DNA of 61,445 bases from Lewinellaceae bacterium (GTDB lineage: Bacteria > Bacteroidota > Bacteroidia > Chitinophagales > Saprospiraceae). Both the position numbers and the translations under genes were made by a program. Location of the stretch: the NCBI GenBank assembly GCA_947476195.1, contig CANJPT010000009.1:2501-63945 (forward strand), written 5' to 3'. Below the pieces are notes generated by a model that saw only the letters and a list, made by a program, of their open reading frames with translations, did no database searches and had not been told where the DNA came from. Below, one piece after another: positions 51,401 to 59,940 of this stretch. The stretch's first letter is position 1; the number at the start of each line of letters is the position of its first letter.

Positions 51401-51993
51401 TTGGTGTTTACCTCAGCGGCCACCCACTTGATGACTTCCGATACGAGTGGGAAACTTTTGCCTCGCCGCTTGCAAATGTGGATAATTTTAAAGGCCGCAA
51501 AGTCAATGTAGCGGGTTTTGTACTCAAATCTGATCACCGTGTCAGCCAAAAAGGCACCGGTTGGGGGAAATTTACCCTGCAGGATTATACCGGATCACTA
51601 GAGATCACGATGTTTTCGGAGAGCTACGCCAAGTTCAGATCCTTCTTTGAAGAAGGTACAACCGTTTATGTCGAGGGCGAATACAAGCAGCGCTACAATT
51701 CGGATGAAATGGAATTTAAGGTGCTGAATGTCCGCCTGCTGGAAACCATCGGGGAAGAAAAGACGCAGTCTGTGACGCTCAAAATACCGGTGGAAAAGAT
51801 CTCTGCCGACTTCATTGAGCAGATCGAAAAACTTTGCACCACGCACAAGGGCAAGCACACCCTGCGCATGGAGCTGATCGATTTCCAGAACAAAGAGAAA
51901 CTGCCTTTTACCTCTATGGCCAAAAAGGTGAACGTTGGGAATGATTTTATTGCGGCGATGGAGTTGTTGGGGGTGGAATGTGGGGTGAATTGA
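48439..51993 (+). CDS. dnaE: DNA polymerase III subunit alpha
   Basis: 1184 residues, normal for DnaE. PHP domain at the N-terminus ([23 protein letters not shown]); the polymerase catalytic aspartates in [14 protein letters not shown] (about 412-425) with [14 protein letters not shown] just before; a further conserved block [25 protein letters not shown]; helix-hairpin-helix about 840-900 ([14 protein letters not shown]); and an OB domain near 1020-1100 ([28 protein letters not shown]). It is the replicative polymerase of the replisome. Proofreading is expected from a separate epsilon subunit. A single gene; a REP array begins right after its stop. Confidence 0.98.
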   Translation: [1184 protein letters not shown]

Positions 51994-52340
51994 ATGGGGC
52001 GTTTTGGCCGGCCCCTACGGGGCGTGAAGATTATAATGCCCGCGTTTTTGGGGCTAGAAACGGGCGGCTCCTACGGAGCGGTTGAGATCAATGGTCAATT
52101 CTATCGAGCGCAAACCTGAGTGTTTTCTATTTGGAAACGGGCGGGCTCCTACGGAGCGGTTTCATATAATGTTAAGGGCCCAACAGGCAAAGCCTTGGAA
52201 ATTTGCATCTAAGCGCTTATCTTTATAAAGCAATCCTCAAAAAAATTTGTTAGCAACACACAAGCCCCGATGGGGCTGCCCGTTTCTAGCCAAGAAACCA
52301 AATTTTTAACCAAATTACCCGCCCCGTAGGGGCCGGCCGT
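51994..52340. repeat. REP-like array upstream of the RAYT gene
   Basis: Five mini-palindromes with a stem of G/C and a TAC or GTA loop lie in the 352-base gap. Forward units: GGCCGGCCCCTACGGGGCG (52006-52024), CGGGCGGCTCCTACGGAGCG (52061-52080) and CGGGCGGGCTCCTACGGAGCG (52138 on). Reverse units: CCCCGATGGGG with GCCCGTTTCTAGCC (52265-52291) and CGCCCCGTAGGGGCCGGCC (52320-52338). The first and last are perfect 19-bp inverted copies, and 52052-52068 pairs with 52275-52291, so the whole array is a nested palindrome ending 8 bases before the RAYT start. Confidence 0.85.
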
Positions 52341-52345
52341 TTATT

Positions 52346-52810
52346 ATGCCAAACACTTACACCCAACTCTATGCCCAATTGGTATTCGCCGTAAAAGGCC
52401 GACAAGCACTGATCCAAAAACAACACCGCGAACAAATCCACCGATACATCACTGGCATCGTTCAAAAGCGCGGGCACAAAATGCTTGCAATCTTCTGCAT
52501 GCCCGATCATGTCCATATTCTGGTGGGCTTCAAACCAACAGGGTCGATTTCTGACCTGGTGCGTGATATCAAAACTAACTCGACCATTTTTATCAAGAAA
52601 AACCAACTCGCCTCTTCCAGTTTTGCATGGCAGGAAGGCTTTGGCGCCTTTTCGTATGCCCATTCACAACTGGATTCGGTTTGCAAGTACATTTTGAATC
52701 AAGAAGAACGGCATAGAAACCGCAGCTTTAAGCAAGAATACCTTTCATTTTTAGAAAAATTTGAAGTGCCACATGAAGAGCGGTATTTGTTTGAATGGCT
52801 GGAGTATTGA
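52346..52810 (+). CDS. REP-associated tyrosine transposase (IS200-like, RAYT)
   Basis: 154 residues. A Y1 HUH transposase: the HUH pair is HVH (55-57) in FCMPDHVHILVGF and the nucleophile is Tyr115 in SVCKYILNQEERH. QLVFAVKGRQALI at the start and GSISDLVRDIKTNS are typical of the IS200/RAYT group. These enzymes cut single-stranded DNA at hairpins. No IS200-type ends flank it, but a cluster of REP-like hairpins lies immediately upstream, so it is best seen as a domesticated RAYT working on its own REP family. Both catalytic motifs are intact. Confidence 0.9.
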   Translation: MPNTYTQLYAQLVFAVKGRQALIQKQHREQIHRYITGIVQKRGHKMLAIFCMPDHVHILVGFKPTGSISDLVRDIKTNSTIFIKKNQLASSSFAWQEGFGAFSYAHSQLDSVCKYILNQEERHRNRSFKQEYLSFLEKFEVPHEERYLFEWLEY

Positions 52811-52832
52811 ATCTGAACGCTTTTATTCCCTG

Positions 52833-53738
52833 ATGATTATGATGACCACACGATCCACAAAACTCATTTTTCAAGTTGCTGGTAAAATCGCTTTTAGCCG
52901 GGAAATTTTAATTGGCTTGTTGTTTTTCTGCGGACCATTCAGCTCGTTTGGACAGGCTTCTACTTTCAGAGGAGATACTGTGATTAGAATTGAGATCACG
53001 TCCAGCGCCGGCTATTATAATTTCGACCAAAAAGCGACTATTGGGAAAACTGATTCGATCGCCCTTAGTCCATCCTTCAGGGGTTGGCATGTAGATGCTT
53101 ATCTTCGAGATCGGTTTAAGTATGAACATAAAAATGAGAGATTAACAAATAAGCGAAAGGCACTAAACATGAAAACCAAATGGATTAATGACGGCCTGAT
53201 AGACAGTTTACTGCAAGAATTGAATTGTAGTTATTACCCGCTCAACTACACCTATTTTGGGTTTGATTCTGCTAGCTTCATAGTTTCCGCTAAGGCTGTT
53301 CAGGCCAAAGTTCGAAAAGGCTATGGCTACTGGTAGCTATTTCCAGAGGACCACAGATCAAGCAAATGTATTTCAGCTTCCAAAGACTTAAGTGACGTCC
53401 GATTATTCAATACCTTTTTAAAAACCGAATTTGATACGGTTGGCTATTCAATCATTTCAGATGTATGGAGCGAAGTTTATTTCAGTGTAGTTACCGCCTC
53501 TAAATCCTATCGTTTTCAAGGTAAATACCCTAATACCCTCAAAATCCCCTGGTATGATCTGGATTTTAACGCTGACCTTTTGCCTAAAAACCTGGTGAAT
53601 CCACGGATCAACAAATATCTGCCACTCATTTTGCCTAAAAAATTCTATCAGATAGAAGACCTACAGCTCGATAAGATCATAGACCGGTATATTGTATGGT
53701 ATCTGGAAATAAAAAGTGAAGGTTTAGATTCGGATTAA
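52833..53738 (+). pseudogene. Secreted-protein gene interrupted by an in-frame amber codon
   Basis: From the ATG at 52833 (or 52842) the frame runs through a signal-peptide-like segment (ILIGLLFFCGPFSSFGQ, about 34-50) and 167 codons to a TAG at 53334-53336, then continues in the same frame for 133 more codons to TAA at 53736-53738. The part after the stop is clearly protein-like (WSEVYFSVVTASKSYRFQG, IPWYDLDFNADLLPKNLVN). Either it is a young pseudogene, or a sequencing error, or the TAG is read through (TAG followed by C). No family recognised. It begins 22 bases after the RAYT gene. Confidence 0.65.
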
Positions 53739-54050
53739 CCAGCTTACTAAAGTTATTGTTCTAATTCAGAATTTTAAACACTTTTTGTTTTTTAATTTAT
53801 AACAAAATATTTTATTTGTACTTTGCGCGCTGTATTTTGAAATCTTTGCATTGAGCAATTTAATGAATTTTACATGCACGAAGAACAACGCTCTCTACTG
53901 GTGAAAGAAATCTGCTGTTCAAATAATCTGCTCATCCTTTCAAGCACGAGGTCATTGGCAGAGAAAAGATTTACGAGCAGGCCTATAAAAAGGAGTCCAT
54001 CTCAATTATCGTACACGCACCATTGAAAGAAATTTATCGCTAACCCACCC
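53739..54050. other. AT-rich gap with a possible gene fragment before radA
   Basis: The first 130 bases are very AT-rich with no signal I can name except GTACTTTGCG near 53818. At 53874-54043 there are two overlapping protein-like stretches in different frames: MHEEQRSLLVKEICCSNN (from 53874) and FKHEVIGREKIYEQAYKKES plus ISIIVHAPLKEIYR (53939-54043). They look like a frame-shifted remnant of one gene. Confidence 0.35.
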
Positions 54051-55433
54051 ATGGCAAAACCACGCACCATCTTCTTCTGCTCCTCCTGCGGCACCTCCGC
54101 CCCCAAATGGCTGGGCAAATGCCCGCAATGCGGCGAATGGAACACTTTCCAGGAAGAACTCATCCAGAAAGAAACCATCGCGGAAGAAAAGCGGAAATCC
54201 TGGGCGCCTACCATGGGTGGCCGCTCTGAATCGCCCAAAGCCGTGCTGCTTGAAAAAGTGCAGTCGGGCAAAACACCCCGGCTCTCTACGCCTGATCAGG
54301 AACTCAACCGGGTACTGGGCGGCGGTATTGTCCCAGGCTCTCTGGTGCTCATCGGTGGACAACCGGGTATCGGGAAAAGTACCCTGCTGCTTCAGATCGC
54401 CATGAAAATTCCCGCTAAAGTGCTGTATGTCAGCGGAGAAGAAAGCGAAGAACAGATCAAGATGCGCGCCGATCGCGTGGGGGCTTTCAAAAGCGAATGC
54501 TATATCCTCACGGAAACTAACACCAACAAGATCCTGCAGCAGGCCCAGGAGCTTATGCCTCAGATGATGATCGTGGACTCCATTCAGACCATGAGCACCC
54601 CGCACCTGGATTCTGCGCCGGGCGGCATCGCGCAGGTACGGGAATGCACAGGCGAATTCCTCCGTTTTGCCAAAGAGACCAATGTGCCCATTTTTCTGGT
54701 CGGACATATTAACAAGGAAGGGGATATCGCCGGTCCCAAACTGCTGGAACACATTGTAGACTGTGTGCTTCAATTCGAAGGCGACCGGCACAATACCTAC
54801 CGAATCCTCCGAACGCTCAAAAATCGTTTCGGCAGCACTGATGAAATGGGTATTTACGAAATGCAGGCGGCCGGATTGCGTGAAGTGAGCAACCCATCCG
54901 AACTGCTTTTGAGCCAAAAAGATGAAGAACTTTCCGGTTGCGCGGTATCTGCCACGATGGAAGGCATGCGCCCCATGCTGATCGAAACGCAATCGCTGGT
55001 CTCCAAAGCGGTATTTGGCACGCCCCAGCGCTCTGCCACCGGGTACGATATGCGCCGGCTTTCCATGCTTTTGGCCGTTTTAGAAAAACGCTGCGGCTAT
55101 TTTTTCAGCATGAACGACGTGTTTCTCAATCTCGCAGGCGGAATACGGGTGGAAGACCCGGCTATAGACCTCTCCATTGTGGTCTGTCTGATCTCCAGTC
55201 TGATGGATGTAAGCATCCCTTCCAATGTCTGTTTTGCAGGCGAAGTGGGACTTTCCGGCGAGATCCGGGCCGTGCAGCGGGTGGAGCAACGCATCGCCGA
55301 AGCTGACCGCCTGGGCTTCAAGGAGATCTATGTTTCCAAATACGGGATGAAAGGCATTGATCCGAAGCGTTTTGGCATTCGGATCCAGACTTTGGGGAAG
55401 GTGGAGGAGTTGAAGCGGGCTTTATTTGTGTAA
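54051..55433 (+). CDS. radA: DNA repair protein RadA
   Basis: 460 residues. N-terminal zinc finger CSSCGTSAPKWLGKCPQCG (CxxC...CxxC, about 10-28); RecA-like ATPase with Walker A GGQPGIGKSTLLLQ (about 102-115) and Walker B MMIVDSIQT; the RadA-specific LKNRFGSTDEMGIYEM; and a C-terminal Lon-protease-like domain (FAGEVGLSGEIRAVQRVEQRIAEADRLGF, near 405-435). RadA drives branch migration during recombination repair as a hexameric helicase. Single gene, convergent with ybeY. Confidence 0.97.
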   Translation: MAKPRTIFFCSSCGTSAPKWLGKCPQCGEWNTFQEELIQKETIAEEKRKSWAPTMGGRSESPKAVLLEKVQSGKTPRLSTPDQELNRVLGGGIVPGSLVLIGGQPGIGKSTLLLQIAMKIPAKVLYVSGEESEEQIKMRADRVGAFKSECYILTETNTNKILQQAQELMPQMMIVDSIQTMSTPHLDSAPGGIAQVRECTGEFLRFAKETNVPIFLVGHINKEGDIAGPKLLEHIVDCVLQFEGDRHNTYRILRTLKNRFGSTDEMGIYEMQAAGLREVSNPSELLLSQKDEELSGCAVSATMEGMRPMLIETQSLVSKAVFGTPQRSATGYDMRRLSMLLAVLEKRCGYFFSMNDVFLNLAGGIRVEDPAIDLSIVVCLISSLMDVSIPSNVCFAGEVGLSGEIRAVQRVEQRIAEADRLGFKEIYVSKYGMKGIDPKRFGIRIQTLGKVEELKRALFV

Positions 55434-55550
55434 TAACATGATAAATTTTAGGCAATCAACCCAGGGATGTTCTTAGGTCACACACCAGTCTGCCGGAAAT
55501 ATCCAGCATACATCTCTTTGTAGGATTGGCTTCGGCCACAAACGGAATGT

Positions 55551-56021
55551 TTAATGGGCTATAAGTTGAGTTAGGAAAAGCTTCGCCAAATAAAAATCTT
55601 CTCGCTCCCGCATTACACGTTCAGCATCTTCTGTTTTATCCAGATAGCCTGCCAAATGCAGCACACCATGTACCAGCACCCGGCAAAGCTCATGTTCAAA
55701 CGCTACACCAAGCGACTGCGCATTGTCCGCCACCCGGTCTGAGCTGATAAAAACATCGCCATGCACCGCATCATCGGAATACGGAAAGGTGATGACATCG
55801 GTATAATAATCATGATCAAGGAACTCCACGTTCATTTCGCGGAGGCGTTCATCGGAGCAAAAAATATAGCTGACCGATACAAAATCCTTGCCTTCGGATT
55901 CGGCTACACCGAGCAGCCAGTTGGTCAGTTTTTGCTCGTCAGGAAGTTCGAATTCAACATCTTCAAAATAAAAAGAAACTGGAATTTCAGGTTCTTCGTC
56001 GGGTAGGTCTGGAAATTGCAT
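55551..56021 (-). CDS. ybeY: Endoribonuclease YbeY (16S rRNA maturation)
   Basis: 156 residues from the ATG at 56021 (MQFPDLPDEEPE); upstream in-frame codons are not family-like. The metal motif is HGVLHLAGYLDKTE, where the third ligand position of the classic HxxxHxxxxxH carries Asp-Lys, a form common in Bacteroidota. SVSYIFCSDERLREMNVEFLDHDYYTDVITFPY is the family core, with HGDVFIS following. YbeY trims rRNA 3' ends and assists ribosome quality control. It ends in REREDFYLAKL, also typical. Confidence 0.93.
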   Translation of the reverse strand: MQFPDLPDEEPEIPVSFYFEDVEFELPDEQKLTNWLLGVAESEGKDFVSVSYIFCSDERLREMNVEFLDHDYYTDVITFPYSDDAVHGDVFISSDRVADNAQSLGVAFEHELCRVLVHGVLHLAGYLDKTEDAERVMREREDFYLAKLFLTQLIAH

Positions 56022-56038
56022 AGAATTTAGGTTTATTA

Positions 56039-56389
56039 TCAGATACAAGGAATCATCCGTACCGTTACAGAAGTAGTGAGTTTGCATCCACCTTTCGTGG
56101 TTACGGTCAATTCATAGGTTCCTTCTTCCCGCACCCGGAGAAAGCGGTCCTGAATCCCATTGTTCCACTCAAAACTTTCATAATCGCCTTCTGCTTTCAG
56201 AATGGTTTCCCCGCCCTTGCAGATGGTGGTTGGCCCTGAAATATTAACACCAGGTGATCCGATGATGGTGATGCCCTTGGGCTTAGCTTGTTCTTTTGCA
56301 GGAATAGGGGTTTGGGATTGAGAAAACAGGCATAAAGGGCTCAACGTCAGACTCAGAACGCAAGTAAGTGTGGAGATCAGCAGTTTCAT
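56039..56389 (-). CDS. Small secreted protein with PKD/Ig-like domain
   Basis: 116 residues from the ATG at 56389, which starts a signal peptide (MKLLISTLTCVLSLTLSPLC, cleavage near FSQSQ). The longer upstream frame overlaps the neighbouring gene and looks noncoding. The mature part is one Ig/PKD-like unit, ISGPTTICKGGETILKAEGDYESFEWNNG, then YELTVTTKGGCKLTTSVTV, a unit usual in large gliding-type adhesins but here standing alone. No sorting signal is seen. It lies between ybeY (17 bases downstream) and a porin-like gene. Confidence 0.75.
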   Translation of the reverse strand: MKLLISTLTCVLSLTLSPLCLFSQSQTPIPAKEQAKPKGITIIGSPGVNISGPTTICKGGETILKAEGDYESFEWNNGIQDRFLRVREEGTYELTVTTKGGCKLTTSVTVRMIPCI

Positions 56390-56433
56390 AGACAACGATT
56401 TTGGCAAGCTTTGAAAAATATAGACTTTAAAGA

Positions 56434-57117
56434 TCACAAACGATGCAAATATCCCACCGTAAGTATGCAAGAACTTAGCCTGGCATCTACCATGTTTGAT
56501 TGAGCCAGTTGGGAAAGTCCGTATTGAAAACGCCCTTCCACTTTCAGGATGCTGTACTTGCCCAAAGGAATATTGCCACCCAGACCCAGATCGGCAGTAA
56601 ATGCTGTGCGGTTCCAATTACCGTCCTTCACCTCAATACTTTCTCTGCTTGAACTTTTATTTCCTGCTTCAGACCCGCTTGTTGTTTTCCAGCCGTTCTC
56701 CAATCGCCCTACAGTTCCTCCTGCCAATAAATACAGTGCACGAATTTTTTTCAAAGGCGATACCTGTACCAACAGGCTTCCTTCCCAATAATGGTAATAT
56801 TCCCTAAACTTCCAGGGGGTTCCATTGAAATTTCCGGCTATGATATCGCTTGGAAAGACCAGGTTTTTAATTGTCTTATTGGCCTTTAATTGCGCACCAA
56901 GCTCCGCCCGAACCCCTAGGACCGGTGAAACCACCCATTCTCCAAGCGCAACTGTTCGCAAACCCACAGCCGGTTCGAAACCAAGGTCATAATGAACGGC
57001 CTTGATCTCCCAGGTCCAAAAAGATAAATTGGGCCCGGACGACAAGCCGATGTGAACCTGTGCAAACGCATTGGAGGAAAGAAAAATGAAAACGAGGGCA
57101 ATTAACGGGTGCTTCAT
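56434..57117 (-). CDS. Outer-membrane beta-barrel protein (PorT-like)
   Basis: 227 residues. Signal peptide about 1-19 (ends NAFAQ), then alternating amphipathic strands (VHIGLSSGPNLSFWTW, GFEPAVGLRTVALGEWVVSPVLGVRAELGAQL, ALYLLAGGTVGRLENG, FTADLGLGGNIPLGKYSILKVEGRFQYGL) ending VGYLHRL. Fits the eight-stranded porin-family beta-barrel of Bacteroidota (PorT-type), role unknown. It and the PKD-like gene read in the same direction with a 44-base gap. Confidence 0.82.
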   Translation of the reverse strand: MKHPLIALVFIFLSSNAFAQVHIGLSSGPNLSFWTWEIKAVHYDLGFEPAVGLRTVALGEWVVSPVLGVRAELGAQLKANKTIKNLVFPSDIIAGNFNGTPWKFREYYHYWEGSLLVQVSPLKKIRALYLLAGGTVGRLENGWKTTSGSEAGNKSSSRESIEVKDGNWNRTAFTADLGLGGNIPLGKYSILKVEGRFQYGLSQLAQSNMVDARLSSCILTVGYLHRL

Positions 57118-57236
57118 AAGTGGCTTTTAAAAATCAATTTCAAATGTCCGCATAAGTTGCTGTTCCAACAAATTGAAATGTTACCTTTCTTTAAAAACAT
57201 CTGCGCTGGATTTTCGTTTCCCTTAAAAATTGACCT

Positions 57237-59162
57237 ATGCGTTCGCTTATCCTTGCTATTTTTTTGATTTGCGTTTATTCTACTGGAATCGCTCAAAGCT
57301 ATACCACAGTAAAAACGACCTCTTCACAAGCGCTCTCCTCCTATAATGCGGGAAATGATGAAGCAGCACGCGGACAGGCGGCCATTGCACAAGGATATTT
57401 TGAAATGGCCCTGAAAGCCGATCCAAAATTCATTGATGGAAAACTCGCACTTGCCGACAATTACGCAGAGCTCCGGGATTTTTTCAAAGCCGAAAAACAT
57501 TTTGAAGAAGCCATTGCCATGGACAGCACCTACAAGCCTGTAGCGTTTTACTTTCTCGCTAAGATAGAATGGGAGTTGGACAAATATGTGGAATGCGCCG
57601 GGCATGCCGCAAGTTATCTGCGGAGTCAGCCGAAAAACGCGAAGAACAAACTGGGTGCGCAACGCCTGCTGTCTTCTGCTCAATTTGCCTCTAATGCGGT
57701 TGGGCATCCGGTGCCCTTCGATCCAAAACCGGTGAGCGACTCGATCAATACCCGATGGATGGAGTATTTCCCTTCCCTAACAGCCGACAATGATCTCCTG
57801 ATCTTCACCCGAAGAGATGAGGATCAGGATGAAAATTTTTATCAGGGTGAACGCATCAATGGTGTTTGGCAAAAGGCCCACCCGCTTCTGGGCGTCAATA
57901 CCGAAAGAAACGAAGGCGCATCCTCCGTCAGTCCCGATGGATCCTGGATGGCCTTTACGGCCTGCAATCGGGAAGGGGATGGCTCTCAGGGATCCTGTGA
58001 TCTGTATTGGTCCCAACTCAAGAGCACAGGCTGGACCAAACCTGTGCCGTTCAGCAGTACGATCAACTCCGAATCCTGGGAATCACAACCCACCATTGGC
58101 GCCGACAACCGGACCCTGATCTTTATCCGGGACACCATTAGCGGTATAGGAAATCACTCGGACATTTATCAAAGCGTTCGGCTGCCCAACGGGAAATGGA
58201 GTACTCCGGAAATACTGGGGCCTCAGATCAATACACCCGGAAAAGAAGATTGCCCTTTTCTCCATCCGGACGGACAGACCTTGTACTTCACTTCTGATAG
58301 TTTGCCCGGAATGGGAGATGCAGACCTTTTCTTCTCCAGAAAGCAAGCCGACGGAACCTGGGGGAAAGCCCAAAACCTGGGCTATCCCATCAATACCAAA
58401 GGCCGGGAAGCCGGGCTGGTGGTAAGCCTGGACGGGCGTACCGCCTATTTCTCCAGCGACCGCCCCAATGGGAGAGGTGGTCTGGATCTTTATACTTTTG
58501 AATTGCCTGAGTTTGCCCGCCCGCAGAAAGTTACCTACGCCAAAGCAAAAGTGACCAATGGGGCTACCGGTTACCCGATTGTCGCCAAGGTGGAATTCAC
58601 GGATGTAAATACGGGGAAAGTCTTTGTCAGTGCAAGCACCAAATCTGATGGTACTTTTTTGGTGTGCCTGCCCGCCGGGAAAGAATATGCCCTGAATGTC
58701 AACAAGGATAAATTTCTGTTTTTCTCCGACAATTTCAACCTGGTGGATACAGCTACTTTTGAAAAGCCTTTTTTGCTGGACATTGAACTCATGCCGATCG
58801 CCGCTGATGCGCTCGTAAAAGAGGGGAAACCCATTGTACTGCGCAACGTATTTTTTGAAACGGGCTCTGCAGAACTTCGCCAGCAATCCATGACAGAACT
58901 CGACCGTCTGGTCAGGCTACTGACAGAAAACCCTGAATTAAAATTTCAAATCAATGGCCATACGGATAATGTAGGCGATGATGGATTTAACCAAAAACTT
59001 TCGGAAGCTCGTGCTAAATCCGTACACGATTACTTGCTCAGCAAAAGCATTTCTCCGGAACGTTTGAGGTACAAAGGCTTTGGTGAAAGCACGCCCCTTA
59101 AACCCAATGACACCCCGGAAGGCAGGGCGCGAAACCGCAGGACGGAGTTTGTGGTGTGGTAA
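57237..59162 (+). CDS. PorE-like envelope protein: TPR, WD40-like propeller, Cna-like and OmpA domains
   Basis: 641 residues. Signal peptide about 1-19; TPR helices at about 30-150 (AQGYFEMALKADPKFIDGKLALADNYAEL); PD40-type propeller repeats at about 170-425 (FPSLTADNDLLIFTRR, SSVSPDGSWMAFTA, PFLHPDGQTLYFTSD, GLVVSLDGRTAYFSSDR); a carboxypeptidase-regulatory-like domain at about 430-520; and an OmpA peptidoglycan-binding domain at the end (INGHTDNVGDDGFNQKLSEARAKSVHDYL, GRARNRRTEFVV). PorE of the type IX secretion system has this architecture and links the machine to peptidoglycan; related gliding paralogues exist. Its stop touches the stop of the convergent SPOR gene. Confidence 0.88.
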   Translation: MRSLILAIFLICVYSTGIAQSYTTVKTTSSQALSSYNAGNDEAARGQAAIAQGYFEMALKADPKFIDGKLALADNYAELRDFFKAEKHFEEAIAMDSTYKPVAFYFLAKIEWELDKYVECAGHAASYLRSQPKNAKNKLGAQRLLSSAQFASNAVGHPVPFDPKPVSDSINTRWMEYFPSLTADNDLLIFTRRDEDQDENFYQGERINGVWQKAHPLLGVNTERNEGASSVSPDGSWMAFTACNREGDGSQGSCDLYWSQLKSTGWTKPVPFSSTINSESWESQPTIGADNRTLIFIRDTISGIGNHSDIYQSVRLPNGKWSTPEILGPQINTPGKEDCPFLHPDGQTLYFTSDSLPGMGDADLFFSRKQADGTWGKAQNLGYPINTKGREAGLVVSLDGRTAYFSSDRPNGRGGLDLYTFELPEFARPQKVTYAKAKVTNGATGYPIVAKVEFTDVNTGKVFVSASTKSDGTFLVCLPAGKEYALNVNKDKFLFFSDNFNLVDTATFEKPFLLDIELMPIAADALVKEGKPIVLRNVFFETGSAELRQQSMTELDRLVRLLTENPELKFQINGHTDNVGDDGFNQKLSEARAKSVHDYLLSKSISPERLRYKGFGESTPLKPNDTPEGRARNRRTEFVVW

Positions 59163-59786
59163 TTATTTCCGGTCAAAAACAGCCGCATCAATTCCTTTTG
59201 TCTTCAATTTTTCGACGACCCGGATGGCAGCTTCTTTGTCGTTAGAGCGGTATACGATTACGGCGTCCTTACCTTCCTTGGTCTTGGAGATTTCAGCATT
59301 GGGATAACCGGCTTTGATCACTTCTTTCAGACGAGTACGAGCGCCTTCCAAATATGAAAATGTACCTGCGCGAACGGCCCAACGGCCTGATCCTGCGCTA
59401 CTTACCGTTGCAACACTCTTTTTGGTATTAGAGGTGGAAGGGCTAGCGCTTGGCACCTTTGCGATGGGGGCGTTAGGTTTGGTAGTATTCGTAGCAGTGG
59501 CGGTTTCTGAAACACCAGGTTTTGAGGTGCCTGGTTTGACCGTCAATTTGGTGGTAGTGCTGGAATTTGACAAAGAATCTTTATTGATATAAGAACTTCC
59601 CGTGGTAGCCATAGTGTCTTCAGCAGCATATCCCATATCTTGGAGGGTTTCTTCCAATTCTGCTGCCTCACGGGCTTCTTGTTCCTTTTTGTCTTTTTGT
59701 TTTTGGCAGGTATAGTAACCAGCGGCTATAATGAACAAGCTCAAGAGGCCGTAGAGTACGTAGGTGAGTAGGCTATTGCTTTTCAT
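59163..59786 (-). CDS. SPOR-domain membrane protein
   Basis: 207 residues. One N-terminal membrane helix (LLTYVLYGLLSLFIIAAGYYTC, about 6-27) followed by a charged region, a Thr/Ser/Pro-rich linker (about 65-130), and a C-terminal SPOR domain, GRWAVRAGTFSYLEGARTRLKEVIKAGYPNAEISKTKEGKDAVIVYR. SPOR domains bind denuded glycan strands at the division site, so a septal role is likely. Convergent with the PorE-like gene with no spacing at all: the two stop codons are adjacent. Confidence 0.93.
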   Translation of the reverse strand: MKSNSLLTYVLYGLLSLFIIAAGYYTCQKQKDKKEQEAREAAELEETLQDMGYAAEDTMATTGSSYINKDSLSNSSTTTKLTVKPGTSKPGVSETATATNTTKPNAPIAKVPSASPSTSNTKKSVATVSSAGSGRWAVRAGTFSYLEGARTRLKEVIKAGYPNAEISKTKEGKDAVIVYRSNDKEAAIRVVEKLKTKGIDAAVFDRK

Positions 59787-59940
59787 ACTGTGCTTGTTTT
59801 GTGTTTAGATGATTATAAGTGCTGATTTTCAGGCGCTAAGGTAATAGTTGTTGTTTAGGATATTCCATGTTTTCAGGAAGGTTTCCTTTTTAACTCACTT
59901 TTCATTTCAACTATTCAGCGGTCGGTGTGTTTAAACGGTT

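Noticed and set aside
50848-51549. 233-codon minus-strand frame opposite dnaE
   Set aside because: The dnaE frame is intact and conserved; the opposite frame has an odd composition and no promoter.
52346-52810. Complete IS200/IS605 insertion sequence
   Set aside because: No IS ends or target site are visible on the right side, and the hairpins are a multi-copy array on the left. A single-copy RAYT fits better.
54006-54992. 328-codon minus-strand frame opposite radA
   Set aside because: It mirrors the radA coding strand, has no family features, and radA is complete with all motifs. It is a shadow frame caused by GC-rich codon usage.
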